Source: Paenibacillus foliorum
GTDB taxonomy: Bacteria > Bacillota > Bacilli > Paenibacillales > NBRC-103111
Assembly (NCBI RefSeq): GCF_013141765.1
Contig: NZ_WHOD01000097.1
Location: forward strand, 62,001-126,000
Direction: 5' to 3'
Length of the DNA stretch: 64,000 nucleotides
Made by a program: the position numbers and the translations under genes. Every line of letters begins with the position of its first letter. Positions within the stretch are counted from its first letter, which is position 1. This document shows, piece by piece, positions 45,576 through 55,318 of this stretch. Under the pieces are notes generated by a model, which saw only the letters and a list, made by a program, of their open reading frames with translations, made no database searches and was not told the origin of the DNA.

Positions 45576-46664
45576 TTACCTTGCTTCTGTTCGTTGCTGA
45601 ACTAATGAACCTGTGCCTTTGGCTGCGGTAATAGATTTCAAACGCTTTATCAGCGGTTTCTCTATGTAATAATAAAAAACACAGCACATCGTAAGAGCGG
45701 TCGCAAAGCAAAGAGATGTAGTTAAGGTTGGACCGAACCAGTTACTAAGGTGAAGGGCTTTCGTAAGCTTGAGTGAAATTGATAAAAACGCAAGGCTAGT
45801 CAGAAGGATGGAATAGGATGCATCGCCTAGAAATTGTAGAGGCTTTAGCCACGTTGGAGCAGCAATCCGTAACGATCCGATGCCAAGAAGCACAAGTGAT
45901 GAGCCAACTGTGTACAGCATGTTAGAATAGCCGAATCCCGGGTCCATAAACCGGGCAACCCACACCGCGGGGAACACGAGCATACCGGCTGCAAGCCACA
46001 AGCCGCTGCCTGCTTTCAAGCGGGTCACCGCATACGCGATCAGCATGCCGAGAACAAACTCCAGATGCATCGCATCGAACAGAAAGCGGATAAGAACGCT
46101 GTCTACAAGCTTAATCCATCCCATACTATGTAAGCCGACGATAAGCAGCCATAGAGTAAACAGCGTTAACATCGTCTTTTTGCTCAACACGAACAGAAGG
46201 GAGAAGATAAGGTAGAAGAACATAATATAAACCAATGACCATGCGACCCCGAGAATAGGCACTTGGCTGTAAGGCAGCAGCAGAAGCGAGGTCACAATTT
46301 CCAGCGACTTCGTTTCGTAGCCGTTGCCGAAGGAAGGGGCGAGGAAATAAATGGGAATCACAGCAGCATTGACAAGCCAATAGATTGGATAAATGCGAAC
46401 AAGCCGCTTAATAATGAACGTTTTCCACATTTGGATATTGCCGAAATGTCGGCGATAAATCGTTACCATCAGAAATCCGGTCAGCACAAAAAAGTATGCG
46501 TAGCCGCCCGATCTATCCATACTATTGACGCCCAAAAAGTTAATGGGGTAATACTTAGTTGCCAATTGAGACGTATGGAAAAGCATAACCAGCACTACGG
46601 CAATACCTCTTGCAGCTTGAATATAGGGGATAGCCAAACGTTGCTCCATTGGGATTTTCTCCAC
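45576..46664 (-). CDS. Membrane acyltransferase, family 3 (OafA/YrhL-like)
   Basis: 362 residues with about ten membrane helices. The start PYIQAARGIAVVLVMLFHTS contains the family histidine; a second conserved region is GGYAYFFVLTGFLMVTIYRRHFG with the FFxLSGF-like motif. Other parts are VRIYPIYWL and FLGDASYSILLTS. Such enzymes add acetyl or other acyl groups to cell-surface sugars. GGAGAAAATCCC precedes the start. No glycan biosynthesis genes are nearby. Confidence 0.87.
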   Translation of the reverse strand: MEKIPMEQRLAIPYIQAARGIAVVLVMLFHTSQLATKYYPINFLGVNSMDRSGGYAYFFVLTGFLMVTIYRRHFGNIQMWKTFIIKRLVRIYPIYWLVNAAVIPIYFLAPSFGNGYETKSLEIVTSLLLLPYSQVPILGVAWSLVYIMFFYLIFSLLFVLSKKTMLTLFTLWLLIVGLHSMGWIKLVDSVLIRFLFDAMHLEFVLGMLIAYAVTRLKAGSGLWLAAGMLVFPAVWVARFMDPGFGYSNMLYTVGSSLVLLGIGSLRIAAPTWLKPLQFLGDASYSILLTSLAFLSISLKLTKALHLSNWFGPTLTTSLCFATALTMCCVFYYYIEKPLIKRLKSITAAKGTGSLVQQRTEAR

Positions 46665-46802
46665 TTCTCTCTAGTCGATCTAAATTTATTTTTATCATCT
46701 CATATGTTCATGACAAAAGTATGACAGCTAGCTGAAAGGAAGCTTAAAGTATGCTGAAAGAAAAAAAATCTGCGAATTGTGTTCGAATAATGGAATCTAC
46801 CC

Positions 46803-46860
46803 ATAAAAAAATAAGCATATCCCACTGGGTTTCAGTGGAGGATATGCTTATTTTTTATTT
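46803..46860 (-). terminator. Terminator of the Gly/Pro-rich protein gene
   Basis: AAAAAATAAGCATATCC pairs with GGATATGCTTATTTTTT; an inner CCACTG/CAGTGG extends the stem. Confidence 0.85.
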
Positions 46861-46862
46861 AT

Positions 46863-47330
46863 CTAAAAGCAAGTAAATTGATTGATTCGTCTAAGATCCA
46901 ATCCAAAGTAAAGCCAGAAGCCCTGAGAGCCGTAGCCATACCAGCGGTAACCCGAGATCGAATTTCTCCCTACATGGGTCAGAAACATCCAATATTGGTC
47001 ACCGTTATCCTGCCAAATATAGACGTTACGGTAGAGACAGCCACGAATACTGCCGGGATCCACTGCATAAAGGGAAGGCGATTGCTGAGGGATGAAGGAC
47101 GGCGGCGGCGATTGCGGCGCTCCAAGCCCCTGCCCTCCTCCTGGACCTGGTCCAGGACCTCCTGGCGGATAGCCTGGGCCTCCGGCGCCTGGCATCGGTG
47201 GAAAGCCGCCAGGCCCAGGCCCCATACCTTGAGGGCCACCGCCAGGTTGCCCACCTGGAAATCCGGGCATGCCTGGCATAAGGCCTCTTTGATTGCTTTC
47301 ATTTTTTTTATTCGATTGTTTTTGAGCCAC
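46863..47330 (-). CDS. Gly/Pro-rich protein with a conserved C-terminal aromatic domain
   Basis: 155 residues. Residues 1-17 are polar, residues 18-85 are low-complexity (GGQPGGGPQGMGPGPGG and similar), and the last 60 residues form a distinct domain with two cysteines: RGCLYRNVYIWQDNGDQYW, GRNSISGYRWYGYG and FGLDLRRINQFTCF. Similar C-terminal domains occur in uncharacterised Bacillales surface or spore-associated proteins, as I recall. No signal peptide. Structural or coat role is only a guess. Confidence 0.7.
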   Translation of the reverse strand: MAQKQSNKKNESNQRGLMPGMPGFPGGQPGGGPQGMGPGPGGFPPMPGAGGPGYPPGGPGPGPGGGQGLGAPQSPPPSFIPQQSPSLYAVDPGSIRGCLYRNVYIWQDNGDQYWMFLTHVGRNSISGYRWYGYGSQGFWLYFGLDLRRINQFTCF

Positions 47331-48173
47331 GATATAACATCTCCCTTTTGTCAGTTGCCTATCAGCTTTTGCCTACAATATATGTAACAGATGCCCATCC
47401 CATATGGGCGAATGCCCCTAATGGGATTAAATATTTTTACTCATGAGATATAACAAAGAAATATGCTGTAAACAAAATATGTGCGTTGTGCGCTCCTTCG
47501 ATATTGAGCCGCGGTAAATGATTGTGATGCATGTAGGAAAATATGAATTGTAGAAAAGATCCGCTAAGTTAACTTTAGTCTGGCTGACGCCGCAACAAGA
47601 GCATCATTGGAAGGACAGTGGTAATCAAAGATGTGCGGAAATGCAAGTTGAAGCAACGCGCTTATCGGCGTAACAAACATCAAGGAGGTTCAAAAAGAGA
47701 CTACGCCAAAAACATACCCATCCTTCATAGAGCGGCCCTTTTTGCTTTAAAAAATATAAGAGTTTGCTCCAAATGGGCAGGTAGAGGAACAGGGATACGC
47801 TATTTTATTCTGAGACGAAATAAAGCATCGTACTTCCGTGACATGATGAATTTGATGCGATGCAAGAAAAATAGCGAACTGACGTTCCGTAAGCGAGCGG
47901 GAGCAATCCCATATAGGGTAGCGCAATCAAAAAAATGGTTGTTGTTTGTCACGCGGCCTTTCCATATTCATCCTCCATAAGAAGGAAAGAAAGGACCGTC
48001 CAGCTAACAGACGGTCCTTTCTTAGTAATATCAGCCAGAATTTATTAGTTTTCAGCGAAGCGAACCTGCATCGAAAGGGTTTCGAATATAAGCCTTCCTC
48101 ATTTACCAAACATTCATTTAATCATGACAGTAGATGACATATTTAGCTGTTACAATAGGTCTAGCTAGATAGA
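47331..48173. repeat. Gene-free region with composite repeat and terminator
   Basis: A copy of the dispersed composite repeat spans 47810-47905. The hairpin 47986-47999 with 48009-48022 (AAGAAAGGACCGTC and GACGGTCCTTTCTT) is a strong terminator for the permease gene on the minus strand. A 120-codon open frame (47618-47980) overlaps the repeat and lacks protein-like composition. Confidence 0.65.
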
Positions 48174-49583
48174 TCAGATAAGAAACATAGCTACAACAGT
48201 AGTTACAGCCAAGCCGATTACTACCGGCTTCAGGTTGCGGCGTGCCAGTTCGAACGGATCTACACCGCAGATGGCTGCAGCGGGGATGAGCGCCCACGGG
48301 ATCAGTGTTCCGCCGCCGACCCAGATAGCGGCAATCTGACCGAGTGCGGTCAAGGTGGCGATTCCGGAGCCAATCGCGGTGGAGAATAGCTTTGCGATGG
48401 ATCCAGCTAAGGAAATGCCAGAGAATCCAGAGCCATCGAGACCGGTTATGGCACCGACGGCAGTAAGCGTAACAGCTCCGACCCCTTTGTTGACCGGCAC
48501 CGTCTGGGCTAATGCAAAGCCTAGGTCATTGACTAAGCCATGGGAATTTGCCGGCAGCACCTTGCCGAAAATTTCAATGAAGGCAGAGTCGCCGAGATAG
48601 AAGAACGCGGCAATAGGAATGACAGGACCAAAAATTTTAAAGCCGAATTGGAAGCCTTCGACCAGATAGCCAGTGGCTTTTTCCAAGCCCTTCTGTTTAT
48701 TGGCAATTAACGTGATAAGCAGCATAATCAATAAGGCTGTGCCGCCAACAAGTGCTGTTGCATCGCCGCCTTGCAGGTTAAGCATGAACATGGCGACTAC
48801 ATCGGCCAAGAACAAGATAGGGATGAGCAGAGCGAACAATCTGCGGTTCGCTCGCGACAAGCTGCCTTCGCCCTGCGCAGCAGAGGAATCAGCAGTTGCG
48901 GCCGTTTCCATGTCCGCATAGCTGCCAATCTGCAGCTTGCCGCTTTTCATATCACGCCGCAGCAGCCAGAAGCTTGTTACCGTGGTAACGACGCCCATGA
49001 CAATAACCAAAGGTATGCTCGCTTGCAGCACATCGCCTACGGGTATACCTGCCGCATCCGCCGTTAGCTTCGGCGCGCCTTGAATGATGAAATCGCCGGA
49101 CAACGCGATGCCGTGCCCGAACAGATTCATCGCCGCTGCAACGCCTAGCGCAGGCAAACCCACCCGCAGGGCAACCGGGAGCAGCACAGCTCCTATAAGT
49201 GCAACCGCGGGTGAAGGCCAGAAGAACCATGAGGTGATCATCATCACAATTCCGATTATCCAATAGGCAAGTGCAGGAGTGCGGATCAACTTGGCGAAAG
49301 GAGCAATCATCGTTTCGTTGATACCGGTCTGTGTCAGCACCTTACCCATCGATACGATTATGGAGATAATCAATATCGTCCCCAAAAGTTCCTTAATAGC
49401 ATAAATAAAGCTGGAAAACACACCGCTGACGGAGTGACTTAAGGATCCAGTAGCCAGCAGACCCAAAATAAAGATACCTAGAATACACAAAATAGTCGTG
49501 TCCTTGCGAAATACCATGAATCCGATGATGACTACGATTAACAAAAGATAAACCCAGTGTAAAGAAATTAAAGAAATATCCAT
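48174..49583 (-). CDS. Permease of the GntP/ion-transporter type, substrate unknown
   Basis: 469 residues from ATG 49583 (GGGAGGCGACC upstream; a longer frame to 49727 is hydrophilic). About twelve membrane helices, with a cytoplasmic loop near 215-240 (TAATADSSAAQGEGSLSRANR). The pattern SWFFWPSPAVALIGAVLLPVA and the duplicated halves suggest the ion-transporter superfamily, as in gluconate or dicarboxylate permeases. B. subtilis YhfA-like proteins are possible relatives. Expressed alone. Confidence 0.65.
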   Translation of the reverse strand: MDISLISLHWVYLLLIVVIIGFMVFRKDTTILCILGIFILGLLATGSLSHSVSGVFSSFIYAIKELLGTILIISIIVSMGKVLTQTGINETMIAPFAKLIRTPALAYWIIGIVMMITSWFFWPSPAVALIGAVLLPVALRVGLPALGVAAAMNLFGHGIALSGDFIIQGAPKLTADAAGIPVGDVLQASIPLVIVMGVVTTVTSFWLLRRDMKSGKLQIGSYADMETAATADSSAAQGEGSLSRANRRLFALLIPILFLADVVAMFMLNLQGGDATALVGGTALLIMLLITLIANKQKGLEKATGYLVEGFQFGFKIFGPVIPIAAFFYLGDSAFIEIFGKVLPANSHGLVNDLGFALAQTVPVNKGVGAVTLTAVGAITGLDGSGFSGISLAGSIAKLFSTAIGSGIATLTALGQIAAIWVGGGTLIPWALIPAAAICGVDPFELARRNLKPVVIGLAVTTVVAMFLI

Positions 49584-49876
49584 CTTGGTCGCCTCCCAAA
49601 GGTTTTTGTAAAACAAAAACTGGCTTCGTAAGCATGAACTGGGTTTGTGTGAATCCAAACTGGGTTGTAAGCTAAGACTGAGTTCTTGTGTTAGGGTAAT
49701 TGACACTGAAAGCTTATGTTGGCACAAGCCTGAGTAATTGGTACTACACCTTATGCATGTGTGGGCAGTTTTATTCTAAAAAAAGCTTTCCATAACGCCT
49801 GATGACAATGTCATGTTATGATAAAGTAGCAACTATATAAAGATAAGAGACATGAAATAGGAATAGGAGTGAATTT
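49584..49876. other. Divergent promoter region with imperfect AACTGGG repeats
   Basis: AACTGG-type words recur at about 49618, 49637, 49658 and 49676, spaced 18-21 nt. No other signal is clear. Confidence 0.4.
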
Positions 49877-51280
49877 ATGCTGGATGCTTCAAATGCTTCA
49901 CCAAACGCTAACCATTCATCGCTTGATTTACGCAAAACGGCGCCGTGGATTATATTTATCATATTTTTCGCTGTTCTGAATGAGACCGTGTTTAACGTTT
50001 CCACGCCGAACATTGCTTTGCAGTATGGGCTGACCCCATCGGGCGTCAGTTGGGTATTGACGACTTTTATTATTTTCTTCGGAATAGGCTCCGTTATTTA
50101 TGGTAAGCTATCTGACATTTATAGCCTAAAGAGGCTGATTGTCATTGGGATTGTTGTTTACAATGTCGGATCGATTCTAGGTATTCTATGCCAGGCGTGG
50201 TATCCGATGGTTATAATGGCTAGAGCTATACAAGGGGCTGGCGCATCAGCGATTCCCGCGTTAATTATGGTTGTAGTTGCCCGGTATTTTTCTGCAGAGG
50301 ATCGGGGGAAAGTATTCGGAATTTTGAATTCCGCCGTGGCTTTCGCCGTTGGGGTAGGTCCGGTTATCGGAGGCTTTATTTCATCTGCTTATCATTGGTC
50401 TTTTTTATTTCTGATACCTCTGATTACTCTTATATCGATACCGTTTTTTCGCAAGGTGCTTCCTGATGAAGAGGTTCGCAGCGGAAAGGTAGATATACCG
50501 GGGGCTTGCTTGATCGGCTTCGGTCTTGCCTCTTTGATTCTATTCTTCACCATACCGCATTGGTATTACCTGACCGCCAGTTTGGTGCTGCTTGCTTGGT
50601 TCATCCTTCACATCCGCAGAGTCGATCAGCCTTTTATCGAACCGGATTTGCTCAAAAACAAGCTGTTCCGCAGCGGTTTGATTGTTGGATTTATTTTATT
50701 TTGCACCGTAATGGGGATTATGTTTATCATACCGTTAATGCTGAGCGGATTGAAAGGAATGAGCGCAAGTGCTATTGGCTGGATTCTATTTCCAGGGGCT
50801 ATCAGCGCTGTTGTGTTCGGACCGATTGGCGGAGGCTTGGCGGATAAGCGGGGCAATAACTTTGTAGTGGCTATTGGAATTCTGCTGCTGACGATCAGTC
50901 TGCTGTTGATTTCTTCTTTGCTCGGTTTTAACGCGTGGTTGATGTCGGCAGCATTGGTGCTTATGTATATCGGATTCTCGTTCATTCAAACCGCATTGGC
51001 AAACAGTGTGTCTTTAACGCTGGAAATGAATCAGACGGGCGTGGGGATGGGGTTATTCAATCTGGTTGGCTTCATTTCGGGAGCAGTAGGGACGGCTTTA
51101 GTCGGCAGAGTATTGGATGAAAAGCTATTGAATTTCCCTATTAATCCATTAGTTCAGCAAACAGAGGCTCATCTGTACAGTAATTTACTGCTTGTGTTTG
51201 TGGTCGCTATTATCGTTGGAGCCATCGTTTTTTACAAAAGCTACGGAATGGTCAAATTCAAAGTGAAAGCTTCGTCTTGA
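49877..51280 (+). CDS. MFS exporter related to Tet(K)/Tet(L)
   Basis: 467 residues, about 14 membrane helices. The first third is strikingly like Tet(L)/Tet(K): NETVFNVSTPNIALQYGLTP, YGKLSDIYSLKRLIVIGIVV and IMARAIQGAGASAIPALI followed by MVVVARYFSAEDRGKVFG. Those proteins export tetracycline-metal complexes and also exchange sodium or potassium for protons. No leader peptide or regulator is next to it. Whether it handles tetracycline cannot be told from sequence. Confidence 0.82.
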   Translation: MLDASNASPNANHSSLDLRKTAPWIIFIIFFAVLNETVFNVSTPNIALQYGLTPSGVSWVLTTFIIFFGIGSVIYGKLSDIYSLKRLIVIGIVVYNVGSILGILCQAWYPMVIMARAIQGAGASAIPALIMVVVARYFSAEDRGKVFGILNSAVAFAVGVGPVIGGFISSAYHWSFLFLIPLITLISIPFFRKVLPDEEVRSGKVDIPGACLIGFGLASLILFFTIPHWYYLTASLVLLAWFILHIRRVDQPFIEPDLLKNKLFRSGLIVGFILFCTVMGIMFIIPLMLSGLKGMSASAIGWILFPGAISAVVFGPIGGGLADKRGNNFVVAIGILLLTISLLLISSLLGFNAWLMSAALVLMYIGFSFIQTALANSVSLTLEMNQTGVGMGLFNLVGFISGAVGTALVGRVLDEKLLNFPINPLVQQTEAHLYSNLLLVFVVAIIVGAIVFYKSYGMVKFKVKASS

Positions 51281-51384
51281 TAGACAAATGGATAGTACAA
51301 GAACCAGCACATTAGTGTTGGTTCTTAGTGTGTTGTGGCAGATACCCCAGTTTGATGAGTTTTTTAAAAGGTAAGAGAGGTTGG

Positions 51385-51520
51385 TTACTTTGCATCAATA
51401 GAATTACGGTATTCACCTGGGGAAGTGCCATAGGCTTGCTTAAACTTTTTGTAGAAAAAGCTTAGGTTTATTGTTAGACCGCCCCGCCGATTTTTAGCTA
51501 TAGCTGCTCATAAGGGGATT
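51385..51520 (-). pseudogene. C-terminal remnant of an AraC-family regulator
   Basis: The minus-strand frame ending at 51385 encodes INLSFFYKKFKQAYGTSPGEY then RNSIDAK and a stop. This is the second helix-turn-helix end of an AraC protein. Upstream the match fades after about 40 codons and there is no start, so only the tail survives. It lies between the exporter and the phosphotransferase gene. Confidence 0.75.
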
Positions 51521-51552
51521 CACATTAGTGTTTAATACCAAAACAGCATTCA

Positions 51553-52530
51553 TCAATAAGAACGGACGGTTCTTGCGATCAAGCGTTGAAGGTCATGTAT
51601 CCGGTTGGGGGTATCAAGGGTGGAATTGTTCAGCATATCGCACAGGGCGACGAGGTCTTCGAGCTTGGAAAGGAGTTTCCAGTTATCCGCTAGAACCGAT
51701 CCTTGCTCTTGATAAGCATGAATAAAATGCTTCTCAAATGTTGAGCCGTCCTCTTCATACCGCAGCATATTGGCAATATCGGCATATCGGCTCCAGGAAA
51801 ATGCGAATTCCCAATCGAGAACAGCTGATACTGTGCATTGTGTTGGACCCTGCTGCATCAATATATTTAAACCGTTGAAATCCGAATGGACGAGGACAGG
51901 CATTTCTCTGTTTTCCGACAATAATGAGCTGTTTGTTTGGCAGAAGGACCATAACGCTTCTATTAGTTCCCCACCCAGCCATTTACCGCATTGGTTCTGG
52001 AAGAGACTTTCTTCGATGAATGCGAGGAAAGTTCCACTATCCATGCTGAATGGCTGGATGATCTTCAAATCCTTGCCGAAAAAACCTGATTCAGTGAACG
52101 TATAAGCGTGTATATTGGCAAGAATGCCGCCTACTGAGGCCGCAGCTGAAGCGACAACTTGAGGGGATCCGGTTCTAACTATATCGCGCAAAAGGAGGCC
52201 GTCCTTCCACTCCAACACAGCCCAAGGTTTATTGAACGTGTTGCAGCTCGAATCGGCATATAGGAAGTCAGCGACAGGTACGGTTTGGCGCACGAGTTGA
52301 GTAATGGCAAGCTCTTTGTCTGCAATATTCCCGTCCCCACTGAACAAACGAACAACGTAGGGTTCGGCGCTTCCTTCCAGATGGATTTTGTAGTTGGAGT
52401 TACTGAATCCGATGCCGATTCGTTCTGCGGTCACGACCCGTTTACCTGGAAACGCGGGTTGGATTATTTCTTTTATTTGGTTAAGGTCAAGAGATAGGGC
52501 GAGTTCCGTTCGTTCCCAGCCTTCTTTCAT
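51553..52530 (-). CDS. Aminoglycoside phosphotransferase/choline kinase-family protein
   Basis: 325 residues from ATG 52530, behind AAAGGAGG. The kinase-like fold is clear: YVVRLFSGD (ATP lysine region replaced by R), VLEWKDGLLLRDI, the catalytic loop PVLVHSDFNGLNIL (HxDxxxxN) and VSAVLDWEFAFSWSRYADIANML (metal aspartate). Members phosphorylate small alcohols, including aminoglycosides, choline, homoserine or methylthioribose. The substrate is unknown. It is transcribed alone. Confidence 0.85.
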   Translation of the reverse strand: MKEGWERTELALSLDLNQIKEIIQPAFPGKRVVTAERIGIGFSNSNYKIHLEGSAEPYVVRLFSGDGNIADKELAITQLVRQTVPVADFLYADSSCNTFNKPWAVLEWKDGLLLRDIVRTGSPQVVASAAASVGGILANIHAYTFTESGFFGKDLKIIQPFSMDSGTFLAFIEESLFQNQCGKWLGGELIEALWSFCQTNSSLLSENREMPVLVHSDFNGLNILMQQGPTQCTVSAVLDWEFAFSWSRYADIANMLRYEEDGSTFEKHFIHAYQEQGSVLADNWKLLSKLEDLVALCDMLNNSTLDTPNRIHDLQRLIARTVRSY

Positions 52531-52747
52531 ATGTTCGCCTCCTTTTGTGCCCGTAGTATAAGAGGATAGCTTTTTACTTTTAGGAGTATCATAGCAGCTC
52601 TTAAACAATACCAAAATAGTCCATCTTCTTAAAGTGAACATTTTCCAGAAATCCTTGTTATGATGTATAATTCACTATGTATAGTTGAATGCTACTATAT
52701 GAAAATAGTCCACATTTTGTAAAAAAATTATGCTAGGAGTGAAGAAA

Positions 52748-53158
52748 ATGGCTGTTGATGTTTATATGAATTTTAATGGAAATTGCCGTGAAGCCGTAGA
52801 GTATTACGCACAGGTTTTTGATGTGAAAAACCCGCAGATTATGACTTTTGGAGAAACGCCTCCTCACCCGGACTTTACTCTTCCAGAGGAAGCCAAAAAT
52901 TTAATTATGCACGCACGGCTTAACATCCTTGGAAGCAATGTCATGTTCTCGGACGTTTTTCCAGGCATGCCTTTTATTGCAGGAAACAACATAAGCCTTT
53001 CGATTGTTATTAAGGACATGGATGAAATTAAATCTTTATATAATAAACTAAAAGATGGCGGTACTGTAGAGATGGAGCTTCAAGAAACATTCTGGAGCAA
53101 ATGCTACGGTAGCTTGAAAGATAAGTTTGGAATCGGATGGCAATTTAATTATGAATGA
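52748..53158 (+). CDS. VOC/PhnB-like glyoxalase-fold protein
   Basis: 136 residues from ATG 52748 with TAGGAGTG upstream. PhnB-type VOC pattern: VYMNFNGNCREAVEYYAQVF, IMHARLNILGSNVMFSDVFPG, ISLSIVIKDMDEIKSLYNKL and the ending KDKFGIGWQFNYE. Members bind small ligands or metals; the function of this group is unknown. A hairpin ending in CTTTTTTG at 53191-53242 terminates it. Confidence 0.85.
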   Translation: MAVDVYMNFNGNCREAVEYYAQVFDVKNPQIMTFGETPPHPDFTLPEEAKNLIMHARLNILGSNVMFSDVFPGMPFIAGNNISLSIVIKDMDEIKSLYNKLKDGGTVEMELQETFWSKCYGSLKDKFGIGWQFNYE

Positions 53159-53256
53159 TGGAGCCATGGAACAGTGACGGATCAGAAATATAAAAAAAGA
53201 TAGGGAACTTTTCCTATAAAGGAAAAATCCCCTGTCTTTTTTGCTTTCACGATAAT

Positions 53257-54780
53257 TTACACATGCGAAGCGCTGGATTGTTGTCTTTTTGTGGAGTCCA
53301 ATCTACTTGCTCCTACAAACATCGCTGTAATCAAGCCGATACTTCCAACACAAATGCTGAGTATAAAACCGTGGTTAATGGCGGTACCTAACGCCTCCTG
53401 AAGAAACCTCCGGATTTGTGGGTCAATTGTACCTCCTGCTCGCATTAATAGTTCAGGGTTAGCTAACAAGCTGATTTTATCGTTGGGAATACCGACTTTA
53501 GCAGCACCCTCGGTTATTAAACTATATAGGTTATTATTTACGATTGTCGCCATAATAGAAGCTCCTAATATACCGCCAATATTTCGCCAGAAGCCAACGA
53601 TGGATGAACTGACGCCCATATATTTGGGATCGACATTGGCAGCAATAGCGCTTTGCGCAACACTCATTAAAGGCCCGACTGCACCAATGCCAAGTAAAAT
53701 CATAAGAGCAATCATATAACCACTGGAAGCATCAGTGCTAACAACAGACAGCAGCGATGCAACAACTATGGTCATCAGCATACTGAAAAGCATCAGCGTA
53801 CGGAAGGTGAATTTAGACTGTAAGTAACCGAACAGAATAGCTCCAGCAATTAATGAAGCCATCATAGGCGTCAATACGCCATTAGAGTTACTATTACCTA
53901 ATACCCCAACCGTAAAACTGGGCAGATAAGTAATCGCCGAGAACATGAGCACGCCTTGGCAGAAGCAAATAATACTTGTTCCCAATACCATCTTATTCTT
54001 AAATAGGGTTAGCGGGAGTACAGGCTCGGCTGCACGCCGTTCAACCAGAATAAATAAAGTCCCGATTACAGCAGATGTAGCGAATAAACTAATTTCCTGC
54101 CATGAGCTCCAAGCGTAATCCTTGCCTCCCCACTCAAGTGCAAGCATCAAAGAAACGGTTGTAATGATTAGAAAGAGCGTTCCCAAGTAATCTATTTTCG
54201 GTTTACGCTCTGAACGAGTTTCCTTTAAAGCAATCATCAAAACAATCATAGAGGCTAGGCCGATCGGTACATTGATATAGAAATTCCATCTCCATCCCAA
54301 ATGTTCAGCAATAAAACTGCCCAGCTGTGGCCCCGCAACGGAAGAGAGACCAAAGATCGCTCCGAATACACCTGACATTTTGGCTGCATCCTTCGGATCC
54401 TTAAATATCGTATAAATAATGGTGAAGCTGATCGGGAACAAAGCACCAGAGCCAATGCCTTGAATGATGCGAAACCAAATGAGCTGGTCGACATTCTGAG
54501 CAACTCCGCATAATGCAGAACCGATAAGAAACATCCCGATTCCGATCATGTAAAACATCTTTCTGCCGAATAAATCGGACATTTTGCCAAACACTAGCAT
54601 CGTGCTTGTTGCTGCCAACATATAGGCCGTAAATACCCAGCTTATTTTATCAAAAACATTAAAATCCTCACTTAATTTGTTAATACATGATGCAACAATC
54701 GTATTATCCAAGGATGACATTAATAGTCCAAGTGCCATAGCAAGAATGATGAGCTTATTATTTGAACCTGATCCGGCCAT
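53257..54780 (-). CDS. DHA2-family multidrug exporter (EmrB/QacA type)
   Basis: 507 residues, about 14 membrane helices. MSSLDNTIVASCINKL (motif with D and N), FGKMSDLFGRK (loop 2-3) and WFRIIQGIGSGALFPISFT followed by GPQLGSFIAEHLGWRWNFYINVPIG (motif C). It exports hydrophobic compounds using the proton gradient. It starts one base after the PadR gene stop (54782), so both form one transcript controlled by PadR. Confidence 0.9.
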   Translation of the reverse strand: MAGSGSNNKLIILAMALGLLMSSLDNTIVASCINKLSEDFNVFDKISWVFTAYMLAATSTMLVFGKMSDLFGRKMFYMIGIGMFLIGSALCGVAQNVDQLIWFRIIQGIGSGALFPISFTIIYTIFKDPKDAAKMSGVFGAIFGLSSVAGPQLGSFIAEHLGWRWNFYINVPIGLASMIVLMIALKETRSERKPKIDYLGTLFLIITTVSLMLALEWGGKDYAWSSWQEISLFATSAVIGTLFILVERRAAEPVLPLTLFKNKMVLGTSIICFCQGVLMFSAITYLPSFTVGVLGNSNSNGVLTPMMASLIAGAILFGYLQSKFTFRTLMLFSMLMTIVVASLLSVVSTDASSGYMIALMILLGIGAVGPLMSVAQSAIAANVDPKYMGVSSSIVGFWRNIGGILGASIMATIVNNNLYSLITEGAAKVGIPNDKISLLANPELLMRAGGTIDPQIRRFLQEALGTAINHGFILSICVGSIGLITAMFVGASRLDSTKRQQSSASHV

Positions 54781-54781
54781 T

Positions 54782-55318
54782 CTAACCCCTCGCTTCTTGT
54801 TCTAATTGTTCCATAAGTTCTAATCCCTCACGCAATATTTCCAATTTAGCGCTATACTCCTTTATCCCTATTTGAATGCATATAGTCTGTGTGGGATGTA
54901 TGTGATCTTTATTGAGTGAATACTTTTCGCTTAACAGCTCTAACTGCTTTTCTGTATGCTGCTGCACCTGCTTCAACCAGGCAATTACTTTGTCATACCC
55001 CACGAATTTGCCAAAATAAAGCCTCATCAAAAAATCCGATTTCAAGCTATCCGCTTCCAGAGGACTTTCCAGATAGGAGCTGAACTGTTTTCTTCCGTTC
55101 TCCGTTATGGTATACACGTTTTTATTCGGTTTACCGTCCTGAAGGACATTTTCCTTGGTTAACAGCTCCTCTTTCTCCATCCGATGCAGCATGGGATAGA
55201 TCGTTCCGTAGCTTGAGCTGTAGAAGTAAGAGAATAGCTCTTCAAACAATTGTTTGATTTCGTATCCTGATAACGAACGCTCCATAAGCATTCCTAGAAT
55301 AACATCTTGACTGTTCAT
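54782..55318 (-). CDS. PadR-family transcriptional regulator
   Basis: 178 residues behind AGGAGG. The winged helix covers about 1-90: ILGMLMERSLSGYEIKQLFEELF, YGTIYPMLHRMEKEELLTKE and NVYTITENGRKQFSSYL. A helical dimerisation tail follows (KQVQQHTEKQLELLSEKY). PadR proteins repress exporter genes and release them upon ligand binding. The exporter gene follows immediately; an inverted repeat upstream is the likely operator. Confidence 0.9.
   Translation of the reverse strand: MNSQDVILGMLMERSLSGYEIKQLFEELFSYFYSSSYGTIYPMLHRMEKEELLTKENVLQDGKPNKNVYTITENGRKQFSSYLESPLEADSLKSDFLMRLYFGKFVGYDKVIAWLKQVQQHTEKQLELLSEKYSLNKDHIHPTQTICIQIGIKEYSAKLEILREGLELMEQLEQEARG

Noticed and set aside
47618..47980. 120-codon open frame on the plus strand
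   Set aside because: It overlaps the dispersed composite repeat, is rich in K and R in a non-protein-like way, and has no ribosome site.
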